DNA of 64,000 nucleotides from Amycolatopsis anabasis (GTDB taxonomy: Bacteria > Actinomycetota > Actinomycetes > Mycobacteriales > Pseudonocardiaceae). Of the stretch, positions 35,926 to 46,321 are shown piece by piece. The notes under the pieces are model-generated. The model searched no databases and was not told the origin of the DNA. It saw only the letters and a list, made by a program, of their open reading frames with translations. The translations under genes and the position numbers were made by a program. Location of the stretch: assembly GCF_009765355.1 (NCBI RefSeq), contig NZ_VTHK01000005.1:1-64000 (forward strand), given 5' to 3'. Each line of letters begins with the position of its first letter. Position 1 is the stretch's first letter.

Positions 35926-37734
35926 GTGAGAACCGCACGCCTAGCCGCACTGCTCGCCGCGGTCGTCGCGGCGCCGTTGTTCCCCCTGGGCGCGCAGGCG
36001 GAAACGCCTCCGGCGCCGGTGTTCTCCGGCGGCCAGGCACAGCCGGTGTTCGACCCGGCGGACGTGGTGCGGGAGAGCCTCTGGGTGACCGCGCCGGTGG
36101 ACAGCGACCACGACGGCAAGGACGACCAGGTGCACGTCGAGGTGGTCCGGCCGCGCGCGACCCAGCAGGGCATGAAGGCGCCCGTGGTGTACCAGGCGAG
36201 CCCGTACTACGCGGGCGGGAACGACGTGGCCAACCACAACGTCGACGTCGAGCTGTACGTCCCGGGCGGCAAGCGCGGTGCCGAGGGACCCCGGATCCCG
36301 ACCTCGGTGGTGGGCCCGGCCGCCGCGCCGATCACCTGGCGTTACGAGCAGTACTTCACCGCCCGCGGGTTCGCCGTGGTGTACGGCGAGTCCCTGGGCA
36401 GCGGGCAGTCGACCGGCTGCCCGACCACCGGCGACAAGAACGAGACCATCGGCGCGAAGTCGGTAGTGGACTGGCTGAACGGCCGGGCCCCCGCACGCGA
36501 CGCGGCCGGGAAAGCGGTCAAGGCCGACTGGAGCACCGGCAAGACCGGCATGATGGGCGTCTCGTACAACGGCACGCTGCCCAACGCCGTGGCGAGCACG
36601 GGCGTGGCGGGGCTGGAGACGATCGTGCCGATCGCGGCGATCTCCAGCTGGTACGACTACTACCGCGAGGACGGCGCCGTCGTGGCCCCGGGCGGCTACC
36701 AGGGCGAGGACGCGGACGTGCTGGCCGACTACGTCTACACGCGTGCCGACCGGGCGATCTGCCGCCCGGTGATCGACAAGCTCGACACCGACCAGGACCG
36801 GGTCACCGGTGACTACAGCGAGTTCTGGGACGACCGGAACTACCGCAACGACGTGGGCAAGGTGCGCGCTTCGGTCCTCGCCGTGCACGGCATGAACGAC
36901 TGGAACGTCAAGATGAGCCAGGTCGCTAAATGGTACGCGGCGCTGCGAGAGCGGGGGATCGAGCACAAGATCTGGCTGCACCAGGCCGGGCACGCCGATC
37001 CGTACAGCCTGCGCCGGGACGAGTGGCTGGTCACGCTGAACAAGTGGATGTCGCACTACCTCTTCGGGGTGGACAACGGCATCCAGCTCGCGCCGAAGGC
37101 GACCATCCAGCGCGAGGACAAGTCCTGGATCGACGAGGCCGACTGGCCCGCGGCCGGCACCGAGGACGCCAAGGTCTACCCGTGGCCGGGCGGGTCGAAG
37201 CGCGGCACGATCGACGTGCGGAACCCGGTGCCCGGCACCGCGAACGTGGAACGGCTCGCCGATGACGCGACCAAGACGATCGAGCAACTGGCCGACCTGC
37301 CCAGTTCCGGCAACCGGCTCGCCTACGCCACCTCGGCGGCGAAGAAGGCGGTCCGGCTGTCCGGTACCGCCAAGGTCGGCCTGGCGATCTCGTTCGACCG
37401 GCCCGCCGCGAACATCACCGGGGTGCTCGTCGACCGCGCGCCGGACGGCACCTCCCGCGTGATCACGCGGGGCTGGACCGACCCCCAGAACCGCCACGAC
37501 CCGGCGCGTACCGAGCCGATCCAGCCCGGCGCCACCTACCGGGTCGAGGTCGAGCTGATGCCGAAGGACTACCTGCTGGCGGCCGGTCACAAGCTGGAGT
37601 TCGTGCTCGCGTCGAGCGATCACGACTTCACGTTGCGGCCCAAACCGGGTGCGGGCCTGGCCATCGACCTGACCCGCACCGCGGTGACCCTGCCGGTCGT
37701 CGGCGGGAAGGCGGCCCTGCGGGCGGCCTTCTAG
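35926..37734 (+). CDS. Secreted Xaa-Pro dipeptidyl-peptidase (S15)
   Basis: 602 aa from GTG 35926. Signal peptide with AQA cleavage site near residue 25; an alpha/beta-hydrolase domain with catalytic S213 (GVSYNGT), D325 (HGMNDWN) and H356 (QAGHAD); and a C-terminal jelly-roll domain (about 430-602), the standard X-Pro dipeptidyl-peptidase order. It releases Xaa-Pro dipeptides outside the cell. It is convergent with a subtilisin gene, 7 bp between stops, forming a secreted protease pair. Confidence 0.93.
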   Translation: MRTARLAALLAAVVAAPLFPLGAQAETPPAPVFSGGQAQPVFDPADVVRESLWVTAPVDSDHDGKDDQVHVEVVRPRATQQGMKAPVVYQASPYYAGGNDVANHNVDVELYVPGGKRGAEGPRIPTSVVGPAAAPITWRYEQYFTARGFAVVYGESLGSGQSTGCPTTGDKNETIGAKSVVDWLNGRAPARDAAGKAVKADWSTGKTGMMGVSYNGTLPNAVASTGVAGLETIVPIAAISSWYDYYREDGAVVAPGGYQGEDADVLADYVYTRADRAICRPVIDKLDTDQDRVTGDYSEFWDDRNYRNDVGKVRASVLAVHGMNDWNVKMSQVAKWYAALRERGIEHKIWLHQAGHADPYSLRRDEWLVTLNKWMSHYLFGVDNGIQLAPKATIQREDKSWIDEADWPAAGTEDAKVYPWPGGSKRGTIDVRNPVPGTANVERLADDATKTIEQLADLPSSGNRLAYATSAAKKAVRLSGTAKVGLAISFDRPAANITGVLVDRAPDGTSRVITRGWTDPQNRHDPARTEPIQPGATYRVEVELMPKDYLLAAGHKLEFVLASSDHDFTLRPKPGAGLAIDLTRTAVTLPVVGGKAALRAAF

Positions 37735-37741
37735 CTTCCGG

Positions 37742-38905
37742 TCAGAGACCGGCGGAGAACAACAGGTAGTTGGGCGTGTTCGCGGGCACCGAGCCGATCT
37801 TGCCGGTGCTCGCGTTCTGCCACAGCCAGTTGTTGACCTCGGCCTGGGACCTGTCCCCGTAGGCCTGCTTGTACAGCGCGGCCACCCCGGCCACGTGCGG
37901 GCTCGCCATGGACGTCCCGCTGATCGTGTTCGTCCCGCCGCCGGGCCAGGCCGAGGTGATGTCGGTGCCGGGGGCGAGCAGCTGCACGCAGGTGCCCCGG
38001 TTGCTGTAGCCGGCGTAGCCGTCGGTCTTGGTGGTCGCGCCGATGGTGATCGGTTTGGACGCGCGGGCGGGCGAGTAGTCGCAGGCGTCGGCGGTGTCGT
38101 TGCCCGCGGCCACGGCGGTGAACACGCCGTTGTTCGATGCGCCGTCGGAGGCCGAGTCGACCGCGTTCACGCCGGGTGTGCCGCCGAGCGAGGCGTTGAT
38201 CACCGCGGGTTTCACGGCGTTCCTGGCGACCCAGTCGAATCCGGCGACGATCCCGGACCAGGCGCCGCGGCCGTCGCAGCCGAGCACCCGGACGCTGACC
38301 AGCTTGACCTTCTTGGCCACGCCGTAGGTCGAGCCGCCGACCGTGCCCGCCACATGGGTGCCGTGGCCGTTGCAGTCGGCGCCGTTGCGGCCGTCGCCGA
38401 TCGCGTCGTAGCCCGCGCGGGCGCGCCCGCCGAACTCGCCGTGCCCGAAGTCGATCCCGGTGTCGACGATGTAGGCGGTGACATTCGAGCCGTCGTGGCT
38501 GGCGGTGTAGGCGCCGTTCAGCGGCAAGTCGCGCTGGTCGATGCGGTCCAGACCCCAGGAACCCACGGCCCGCGCCCGTTGGGAGTCCGTTATGGACACC
38601 GCGTCGATCTCGGCGTCCTGCTCGATGCTTTCGAAACCGGGAGTTTTCCGCAGCAGGTTCACCTGCAACGCGGTGAGTTTCGCGGCGAATCCGATGACCG
38701 CGGTCGCGTAGACGAACAGCGGGGTGGCGCCGAGCCGGTTCAGCACCTCCTGCGGGTTGTACCCGGTCTTCAGGGTCACCAGGTACTGGCCGGGTATGGG
38801 ATTCCCGGCCGCGGGCCGCGCGGGTTCGGCGGTGGCGGCGGGCACGGCCGCCTGCGCGGAGAAAATCAAGGCGGCGGCGAGCAACACTCGAACACGATGG
38901 CGCAT
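37742..38905 (-). CDS. Secreted subtilisin-like protease (S8A, proteinase K type)
   Basis: 387 aa from ATG 38905 (GGGGAGA upstream). A signal peptide (1-26) precedes an I9 propeptide (about 37-106) and a catalytic domain with D148 (IVDTGID), H181 (GHGTHVAG) and S332 (GTSMASPHVAG). The oxyanion Asn is in AAGNDTAD. The cysteine arrangement (CNGHGTH, LGCDGRGAW, ADACDYSP, GTCVQL) fits extracellular proteinase K homologues. The propeptide is removed on maturation. Confidence 0.95.
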   Translation of the reverse strand: MRHRVRVLLAAALIFSAQAAVPAATAEPARPAAGNPIPGQYLVTLKTGYNPQEVLNRLGATPLFVYATAVIGFAAKLTALQVNLLRKTPGFESIEQDAEIDAVSITDSQRARAVGSWGLDRIDQRDLPLNGAYTASHDGSNVTAYIVDTGIDFGHGEFGGRARAGYDAIGDGRNGADCNGHGTHVAGTVGGSTYGVAKKVKLVSVRVLGCDGRGAWSGIVAGFDWVARNAVKPAVINASLGGTPGVNAVDSASDGASNNGVFTAVAAGNDTADACDYSPARASKPITIGATTKTDGYAGYSNRGTCVQLLAPGTDITSAWPGGGTNTISGTSMASPHVAGVAALYKQAYGDRSQAEVNNWLWQNASTGKIGSVPANTPNYLLFSAGL

Positions 38906-39171
38906 TTCGTTCTCTCCCCTTGGTCGCTGCGATGCTTCCGGGAAAAACCGTATTCCGTTCATCGAGTGGAGTTCTGCTGCTGTTCGTGTGCGGATCCCCG
39001 CCCGATGGTGGTGGTTCTCCCGGCAGCCCGTAACGAGTGAAACTACCGGGGGCGGGCCGGTCCGGCGCGCACGGAGTTTCCGCCACCGTGTTTCGAAAAT
39101 CACCCGGATCGGTGTTTTTGGTGGCCTACTCGAGGAGGATTTCCCCGAAAACCCACTCGGAATGATGAATG

Positions 39172-39217
39172 CCGAGCGGCCCGGTAACACGCGTATTCGA
39201 GTCACCGGGCCGCTCGG
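39172..39217. terminator. Strong 14-bp hairpin
   Basis: CCGAGCGGCCCGGT (39172-39185) pairs perfectly with 39204-39217 across an 18-nt loop. It lies in the 701-bp gap between the subtilisin gene and the M23 gene, 39 bp beyond the end of a broken minus-strand reading frame, and would terminate a transcript from there. The remaining bases 38906-39171 hold no gene that I can support. Confidence 0.75.
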
Positions 39218-39255
39218 TCCTTCACCCCGGCCGGATGGTTCGCGTCCCGAACGGC

Positions 39256-39540
39256 TCAGCGCACAGGCGGCGCCCCGATCTCGTCGGCGACGCCCTGGGT
39301 GATCGCCCCGACCCTGGAGTTCCGCCAGTTGACCTCGCCCGCCGGTCTGGTGGCGGTCTGCTCTTCCTCGGTGCCGATGACGTCACCGCTGCCCGGGTCG
39401 ACGCCCCGTCCCGTTCCTCAGGGCGCCGGGGCGGTCCCCGTCACCGTTGTGCACGGTGTTGTCCTCTCCGAAGTCGTCGTGCTTCCAGCTTCGGAGAAGC
39501 GCTGTTCGCCGGACCCGCGGGTCAACCCCAGGGCGGAGCA
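39256..39540 (-). pseudogene. Frameshifted small-gene remnant
   Basis: The minus strand shows gene-like codon use that switches frame. One frame reads LTRGSGEQRFSEAGS (about 39524-39480), a second continues as HDDFGEDNTVHNGDGDRPGA (about 39480-39420), and the first resumes as VDPGSGDVIGTEEEQ and GEVNWRNSRVGAITQGVADE before a stop at 39256. The last segment has no start codon after the preceding in-frame stop at 39418. A strong terminator follows. This is most simply a decayed gene; sequencing error or programmed frameshift are alternatives. I do not recognise the protein. Confidence 0.4.
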
Positions 39541-39606
39541 TTTGTATGGAACGTGTACCGCCGCCCGCTTTCCTGGAGCCGGATTCCCTGCTCTCCGGAG
39601 GTTTCA

Positions 39607-40458
39607 ATGCGATCGGTGTGGAGAAGACTCGGGCTCGCGGCGGCCACCGCGGTGCTCGCCGGGCTCGGCGTGGTGGCGGCCCAGGCCCCGGCGTCCGCGG
39701 CCCCCAACTTCCAGGTTCCGTTCAAATGCGGTGTCACGGTCACCGCCGCCACGTTCTCCGGCCACAACCCGCCCTATTCGGTCGACTTCCAGAAGTCCGG
39801 GATCACCGGGATGCCGGTGCTCGCCTCGGCCCCCGGCAAGGTCACCCGGGTCGCGAACGAGGGCAACGTGAGCTACGGGCGCTGGATCGAGATCGACCAC
39901 GGCGGCGGCTGGACCACGCGGTACGCGCACCTTTCCGCGCAGGAGGTGTCGGTGGGGCAGCAGGTCGCGCTGGGCAAGGAAATCGGCAAGGCCGGGGCGA
40001 CCGGCGGGGTCACCGGGCCGCATCTGCACTACGAACAGCGCTCGTCCGGAACGGTGGTCAAGGCCGTGCTGAACGGCGTCGCGGTGCCGTACTACGGCCA
40101 CACGAACTTCACCAGCAAGAACGGCTGCGGCGGCAACCCGTACTCGCCGGAACAGGTGTGCGGCTCGGGATTCTCGGTGGTCGACTCGCAGGCGCTGGGC
40201 ACCGCGGGGACGGCGTACCTGCTCTACAACGGCTCGACCAAGAGCAACTGCGTGACCACGCTGAAGGCGGTGTCCCTCGGCCAGGCTTCGGCGGTGTCGG
40301 CGTTCCTGGAGGTGCAGGGTTCCGCGCGGGTGACCGACTCGGGCAACTTCACCTACTACGCGGGCCCGGTCACCAAGGCGGCGGGTTCCACCTGCGTGAA
40401 ATGGGGTGGCTCGGTGGGCTCCTCGAGCTACGAGAGCCCGTTCGAGCACTGCGACTAG
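39607..40458 (+). CDS. Secreted M23-family (LytM) peptidase-like protein
   Basis: 283 aa from ATG 39607 (GGAGG upstream). A signal peptide (1-32, ASA-A) precedes an M23 domain (about 45-155) with H53/D60, H108 (YAHLS) and H139/H141 (PHLHYE) as metal and catalytic residues, and a C-terminal cysteine-containing domain of about 110 aa that may bind cell wall. The first ligand pair has a longer spacing (HNPPYSVD) than the usual HxGxD, so activity should be tested. Likely hydrolyses peptidoglycan cross-links. Confidence 0.88.
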   Translation: MRSVWRRLGLAAATAVLAGLGVVAAQAPASAAPNFQVPFKCGVTVTAATFSGHNPPYSVDFQKSGITGMPVLASAPGKVTRVANEGNVSYGRWIEIDHGGGWTTRYAHLSAQEVSVGQQVALGKEIGKAGATGGVTGPHLHYEQRSSGTVVKAVLNGVAVPYYGHTNFTSKNGCGGNPYSPEQVCGSGFSVVDSQALGTAGTAYLLYNGSTKSNCVTTLKAVSLGQASAVSAFLEVQGSARVTDSGNFTYYAGPVTKAAGSTCVKWGGSVGSSSYESPFEHCD

Positions 40459-40541
40459 GAAGCCGCGCACCTTAGCGCACACCCCCGACGAAAACCGCCG
40501 AACCAAGATCGACTACCCCGAACTGTCCACTTCGACCCCGG

Positions 40542-40550
40542 TTGTCCACA
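40542..40550 (+). promoter_or_regulatory. Single DnaA box
   Basis: A perfect TTGTCCACA lies 51 bp upstream of the DUF4192 start, with a weaker CTGTCCACT at 40523-40531. Too few sites for an origin; it may be chance or a DnaA-responsive promoter. Confidence 0.35.
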
Positions 40551-40600
40551 GATTTCCCTCGCCTCCACCCCGCGACCCTCCGGTGCCGCAGGGTGGAGGC

Positions 40601-41662
40601 ATGACCACCTCATCAACGGCCGACCGGATCCAGGTCAACCTCTCCGAACCGGCCCAACTGATCTCCGCGATACCCCACCTGCTGGGCTTCCGCCCGGCCG
40701 AGTCCCTCGTGCTCATCGGGCACAGCCCGGGCGCCGGGCGGCGCGTGGGCCTGGTCCAGCGGCTCGACCTGCCCGCCCGCGAATACGAGCGGGCGGCCGC
40801 CGAGCATCTGGCCGCCAACCTCGGCCTGCGCTCCGAAGCCCCGGCCATCGGCGCCACCGTCATCGTGGTCGGGCGCCGCACGGACCGCTCCCCGCCCGAT
40901 GAGCGGCCGCCGCACGGCCGGTTCGTCAAGCGCATGACCGAAGCGCTCCGCCGGGTGGGCGTTCCGGTGCTGCACGCCATGTGGACGCCCGAGATCCGGG
41001 CGGGCGTGCGCTGGCGGTGCTACGACGACCAGGATTGCGGCGGCCTGCTGCCCGATCCGGGGAGCACGGTGATGGCCGCGGCCGCCGCGAGCGTGGGCAT
41101 GGTGACCTTCGGCAGCCGCGAGGCGATGGAACGGCAGCTGGCCCCGGATGATCCCGGCGCGCTGGCACGCCGGGCGGGCCTGCTGGAGGCGGCGCGGAAC
41201 GAGTTGGACGACGATCCCGGTCGGCGGGCCGAGGCCGGGCGTGCCGAGGTCCGGGCCGCGTTGCGGCAGGCGGCGGACGGGGAACTCGCCCTCACCGACG
41301 AGCAGGTGGTGCGGCTGGTGCTCGCGCTGTCCGAGACCAAGGTGCGGGACGCCTGCCTGGCGACGGCCCTGCCCCCGGAAGGCAAGCGCAGCCAGGAGGC
41401 GGAACGCCTGTGGACCGCGCTCATCCGTGCCGCGCCCGCACCCGGGCGTGCCGAACCGGCGAGCCTGCTCGGTTTCTCCGCGTACATGCGCGGTGACGGC
41501 ACGCTGGCGAACATGGCACTGGAGAACGCGTTGCGGGCCGATCCCCGGCACACGCTCGCCCAGCTGCTCAGCCAGTGCCTCTGGCACGGCACACCACCGC
41601 GGAAACTGCGGCGCCTCGCCAGCGTGGACACGGTCCCCGGTCTCTGGGAGCCGGACCGATGA
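40601..41662 (+). CDS. DUF4192 protein
   Basis: 353 aa from ATG 40601 (GGTGGAGGC upstream). The DUF4192 hallmark AQLISAIPHLLGFRPAESLVLIG opens the protein (in two parts); the rest is helical, with an ETKVRDACLA segment and a TPR-like C terminus (NMALENALRADPRHTLAQLL). The family is common in actinobacteria and uncharacterised. It is convergent with galE across a 132-bp gap carrying a short dispersed element. Confidence 0.92.
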   Translation: MTTSSTADRIQVNLSEPAQLISAIPHLLGFRPAESLVLIGHSPGAGRRVGLVQRLDLPAREYERAAAEHLAANLGLRSEAPAIGATVIVVGRRTDRSPPDERPPHGRFVKRMTEALRRVGVPVLHAMWTPEIRAGVRWRCYDDQDCGGLLPDPGSTVMAAAAASVGMVTFGSREAMERQLAPDDPGALARRAGLLEAARNELDDDPGRRAEAGRAEVRAALRQAADGELALTDEQVVRLVLALSETKVRDACLATALPPEGKRSQEAERLWTALIRAAPAPGRAEPASLLGFSAYMRGDGTLANMALENALRADPRHTLAQLLSQCLWHGTPPRKLRRLASVDTVPGLWEPDR

Positions 41663-41684
41663 CGGCCGCCGGGTTCGGTGCCTT

Positions 41685-41707
41685 TCTGAGAACTCGCTCC
41701 GCGATCA
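41685..41707. repeat. 23-nt dispersed element, copy 2
   Basis: Reverse complement of this stretch matches 31689-31711 at 21 of 23 positions. It lies in the gap between the stops of DUF4192 (41662) and galE (41795), again at a convergent gene junction. Confidence 0.55.
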
Positions 41708-41794
41708 CGTCAACCGGGCGCACCTGGACGAGCCACGCTCAGCTTTCACCGTCAGGCGCACTGCCGCCGCGTTTTCCGCGGGTCGCTCCGGTTC

Positions 41795-42796
41795 TCAGCT
41801 GCGCTGTCCGGCCTGGGCCGCGCGCTCCTGGGCGAACCGCCAGGCGTCGGCCACGATCCCGCCCAGATCCGCCCGCTCGGGCTTCCAGCCGAGTTCTTCG
41901 CGGGCCCGGTCGCTCGCGGCCACGAGCACCGCCGGATCTCCGGAGCGCCGCGGAGCCACCACCGCCGGAATGGGGTGCCCGGTGACCTCGCGGCACGCCT
42001 CGATCACCTGGCGGACGGAGAAGCCGGTGCCGTTGCCGAGGTTGTAGATGCGGTGCTCGCCCGCGCGGGCGTGCTCCAGGGCGAGCAGGTGGGCGTCGGC
42101 GAGATCGGTGACGTGGATGTAGTCGCGGACCGCGGTGCCGTCGTCGGTGGGGTAGTCCTCGCCGTAGATCGAGATCTGTTCGCGGTCGCCGGTGGCGACC
42201 TGCAGGACGAGCGGGATGAGGTGCGTCTCGGTGAGGTGCCGCTCGCCGAACCGTCCGTAGGCCCCGGCGACGTTGAAGTAGCGCAGGCTCACCGCGGCGA
42301 GCCCGTGCGCCCGAGCGTAGGTGGTGATGGCGTGGTCGATGGCGACCTTGGTGGCGCCGTAGGTGTTGGTCGGCCGGGTCGGCGCGCTCTCCGGGATGGG
42401 GGACTGCTCCGGTTCGCCGTAGGTGGCCGCCGTGGACGAGAAAACCAGCCGCGGGGTGCCGTGGGCGCGCATGGCGTCGAGCAGGCGCAGGGAGGTCACC
42501 ACGTTGCCGTGCCAGTACTTGGCCGGGTCCTGCATGGACTCGCCGACCAGTGATTTGGCGGCGAAGTGCAGGACACCGTCGAAGCCCTCGTGCAGCAGCG
42601 ACTCGGTGGCGTCGGCGGCGTCGCCTTCGACGAACCGGGCGCCCTCGGGAACCGCGTCGGCGTGGCCCGTGGAGAGGTCGTCCACAACGACGATTTCGTG
42701 CCCGGCCTCGACGAGCCGTGCCGCGCACACACTGCCCACGTACCCGGCACCGCCCGTGACGATCAGTTTCAGGGTCTTGCTCTGCTTCTCCGTCAC
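41795..42796 (-). CDS. galE: UDP-glucose 4-epimerase GalE
   Basis: 333 aa from GTG 42796 (AAAGG upstream); upstream ATGs would add 6-11 residues. Extended SDR: NAD-binding TGGAGYVG at the N terminus, Ser/Tyr/Lys catalytic set in FSSTAATYG and [11 protein letters not shown], and the RYFNVAGA motif. Interconverts UDP-glucose and UDP-galactose. Downstream of galK on the same strand but separated from it by 407 bp carrying a dispersed repeat. Confidence 0.95.
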   Translation of the reverse strand: MTEKQSKTLKLIVTGGAGYVGSVCAARLVEAGHEIVVVDDLSTGHADAVPEGARFVEGDAADATESLLHEGFDGVLHFAAKSLVGESMQDPAKYWHGNVVTSLRLLDAMRAHGTPRLVFSSTAATYGEPEQSPIPESAPTRPTNTYGATKVAIDHAITTYARAHGLAAVSLRYFNVAGAYGRFGERHLTETHLIPLVLQVATGDREQISIYGEDYPTDDGTAVRDYIHVTDLADAHLLALEHARAGEHRIYNLGNGTGFSVRQVIEACREVTGHPIPAVVAPRRSGDPAVLVAASDRAREELGWKPERADLGGIVADAWRFAQERAAQAGQRS

Positions 42797-42916
42797 GATC
42801 GGAGCCTTTCTCATCCGGGAGGTACGCATGCCGAGTTAGCGCTTAGTGTCTCTGTAGGTCGACGCGCCACGTTCCCGGGGGTTGCCCCTAACTGTGAGTG
42901 ATCGCTCCGAATGAGG

Positions 42917-43137
42917 CCGCTGCCGCGAGTTCCCCGTTCTGGTCGGGCGTGTTTCCCGTTTCGGGAGCCCGAGTTCCCCCGTTTCGGGAGTTGGCGGGTG
43001 TCAATGCGGCCTTCGGTGCACGCGGGAAGGCAAGGTTCCCCACACCGCATCGAGCACTCCGAGCACCTCTCGAGAAGCCCTACCGAGAAGACCTCAATGT
43101 GGCGTTGGGGACGTTGAAGGTAGCGAAGGCCGCATTG
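42917..43137. repeat. Dispersed modular repeat, copy B
   Basis: The head module (42917-43089) aligns with 22596-22746 in the same orientation, with a roughly 24-nt extra segment in B that duplicates a CGAGTTCCCCCGTTTCGGGAG-like unit. The tail unit (43095-43137) matches the reverse complement of 22753-22795 at 38 of 43 positions, so the tail is flipped relative to the head. It fills most of the 42797-43203 gap between galE and galK, which otherwise holds no gene I can support. Confidence 0.8.
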
Positions 43138-43203
43138 ACGCTCGCTCTCCGGAACCCAGACCAGCGTGCCCAGCACCGACACCTGGCAACCAAGGTCCCG
43201 GCC

Positions 43204-44436
<1,233 letters not shown>

Positions 44437-44460
44437 GCTTGTTCCTGCTTCGCTGTCCTG

Positions 44461-44509
44461 GCGCCCGGCCACCCCGAAGGCCCCGAGAGCGGAGCCTTCG
44501 GCCGGGCGC
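44461..44509. terminator. Bulged hairpin between ideR and galK
   Basis: GCGCCCGGCC (44461-44470) pairs with the end of the right arm, and CCGAAGGC with GCCTTCGG inside it, leaving a 3-nt bulge and a 12-nt loop. It lies downstream of ideR and 25 bp upstream of the galK start, suggesting that the ideR transcript ends here and galK has its own promoter or partial readthrough. Confidence 0.6.
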
Positions 44510-44594
44510 GTTCCCTGGTGTCCTTACCCGCGGCCGGGCTCGGCGCGCTGATCCCCGCCGGTGCTGATCCGGGAGCGACCGTCCGCGGCCGGGC

Positions 44595-45293
44595 TCACCG
44601 CGCCTGCGCCAGGACGGCGTGCAGCGCCGAGCTGGCCACCTGGACGGTGCTGTTCGCGCCGGTGATCTCGACGGTCGAGCCGCCGCCGTTGGCCTTGCCG
44701 ACGCTCACCGTGCCGCCGGGCACGATGCCCGCGGACTTGAGCTCGGTCATCAGGGCCTCGTTCTCCTGCACGTACTCGGCGATGCGGCGAATCTCGACCT
44801 TGCCGCCACCGGCGCGCGCGAACTCGTCCAGGCGAATGAGGTCGGACTCGGCCGGCGGAGCCGGGACACCGCCCTCGCCGAGCTTGTCCAGGCCCGGGAT
44901 CGGGTTGCCGTACGGCGAGGTGGTCGGGTGGTCCAGCAGTTTGACGAGCTTGCGTTCCACGGCCTCGCTCATCACGTGCTCCCACCGGCACGCTTCCGGG
45001 TGGACGTGCTCCCACTCCAGGCCGATCACGTCGACGAGCAGGCGTTCGGCGAGGCGGTGCTTGCGCATGACCGCGATCGCGAGCTCCCGGCCGTGGTCGG
45101 TCAGCTGCAGGTGCCGATCGTCGGCGACCACCACCAGGCCGTCCCGCTCCATCCGGGCGACCGTCTGGCTCACGGTCGGCCCGCTCTGGCCCAAACGCTC
45201 GGCGATCCGTGCGCGCAGTGGTACGACACCCTCTTCTTCAAGCTCGTAGATGGTGCGCAGATACATCTCTGTGGTGTCGATGAGCTCGTTCAC
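44595..45293 (-). CDS. ideR: Iron-dependent repressor IdeR (DtxR family)
   Basis: 232 aa. Very close to mycobacterial IdeR: the [20 protein letters not shown] start, the HTH in [20 protein letters not shown], the metal-binding/dimer domain with [19 protein letters not shown] and [22 protein letters not shown], and a C-terminal SH3-like domain (about 150-230). With Fe2+ it represses siderophore uptake genes and controls iron storage. No consensus iron box is seen in its own promoter. The ideR-gal gene proximity resembles dtxR-galE in Corynebacterium. Confidence 0.95.
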   Translation of the reverse strand: MNELIDTTEMYLRTIYELEEEGVVPLRARIAERLGQSGPTVSQTVARMERDGLVVVADDRHLQLTDHGRELAIAVMRKHRLAERLLVDVIGLEWEHVHPEACRWEHVMSEAVERKLVKLLDHPTTSPYGNPIPGLDKLGEGGVPAPPAESDLIRLDEFARAGGGKVEIRRIAEYVQENEALMTELKSAGIVPGGTVSVGKANGGGSTVEITGANSTVQVASSALHAVLAQAR

Positions 45294-45444
45294 GCCTGTC
45301 CCCTTCGTCCGCGCTGCTCATGGTAGTCGTATGCCCCGACAGTCATGGGCACCAGTTATGGCATCCGAATCGATAACGCTGCCCGAAGCCGAAAAAGTCC
45401 GGCCTACCTGGGCGAACGATCAACGGAAGCGGCAGGATGGCGGC

Positions 45445-46293
45445 ATGCGCCCCCTGATCACCACCGCCGAGCTGGCCGCCTTGCTGGACCGTCCCGCCGC
45501 CGAACGCCCGACCCTGCTGGACGTGCGTTTCCGGCTCGGTGGCCCGCCCGGTATCGATTCCTACCGCGAAGGGCACCTGCCTGGCGCGGTTTTCACCGAT
45601 ATCGACACCGAACTGGCCGGGGAGCCGGGCGAGCGGGGACGGCACCCGTTGCCCGAGCCCGGCGATCTGCAACGCGTGCTGCGGGCCGCCGGGGTGCGCG
45701 CCGGTCACCCGGTCGTGGTCTACGACGACGCGAACGGTTCGGTCGCCGCGCGTGCCTGGTGGCTGCTGCGCTGGGCCGGGCATACCGAGGTCGCCGTGCT
45801 GGACGGCGGGTTCGCCGCCTGGGCCGCCGAAGGCCGTCCGGTCACCGCCGAGGCCCCCGAACCGGCGCCGGGTGACTTCGAGGTCCGGCCGGGCGGGATG
45901 CCCGTGCTCGACGCCGACCAGGCCGCCGAACTCGCGCGTACCGGGGTCCTGTTCGACGCCCGCGCGCCCGAGCGGTACCGCGGCGACACCGAGCCGATCG
46001 ATCCGCGTGCCGGGCACATCCCGGGCGCGGTGAACGCGCCGTTCGCCGGGCACACCGGGGAGGACGGCCGCTGGCGGAACCCGGACGAGCTCGCCGAACG
46101 GTTCGCCGGGCTCGGTGCGGGCGGGGACACGCCGGTGGGCGCCTACTGCGGGTCCGGGGTCACCGCCAGTTCGGTGGTGCTGGCGCTGGAGGTCGCCGGG
46201 CGGGCACGGCCCGCGGCGTTGTACGTGGGGTCGTGGTCGGAGTGGTCCGGCGACCCCGCGCGGCCCGCGGCCACCGGCGAAGAACCGGGCTGA
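45445..46293 (+). CDS. Rhodanese-type sulfurtransferase
   Basis: 282 aa from ATG 45445. Two rhodanese domains: the first (about 5-125) lacks the active cysteine, the second (about 150-275) has the catalytic loop YCGSGVTAS. The loop suits 3-mercaptopyruvate sulfurtransferases, which transfer sulfur to thiol or cyanide acceptors in the cytoplasm. It is divergent from ideR, a promoter region of about 150 bp. Confidence 0.92.
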   Translation: MRPLITTAELAALLDRPAAERPTLLDVRFRLGGPPGIDSYREGHLPGAVFTDIDTELAGEPGERGRHPLPEPGDLQRVLRAAGVRAGHPVVVYDDANGSVAARAWWLLRWAGHTEVAVLDGGFAAWAAEGRPVTAEAPEPAPGDFEVRPGGMPVLDADQAAELARTGVLFDARAPERYRGDTEPIDPRAGHIPGAVNAPFAGHTGEDGRWRNPDELAERFAGLGAGGDTPVGAYCGSGVTASSVVLALEVAGRARPAALYVGSWSEWSGDPARPAATGEEPG

Positions 46294-46321
46294 GCGCGGG
46301 CGGGTTCGTTACCCTCCAGTC

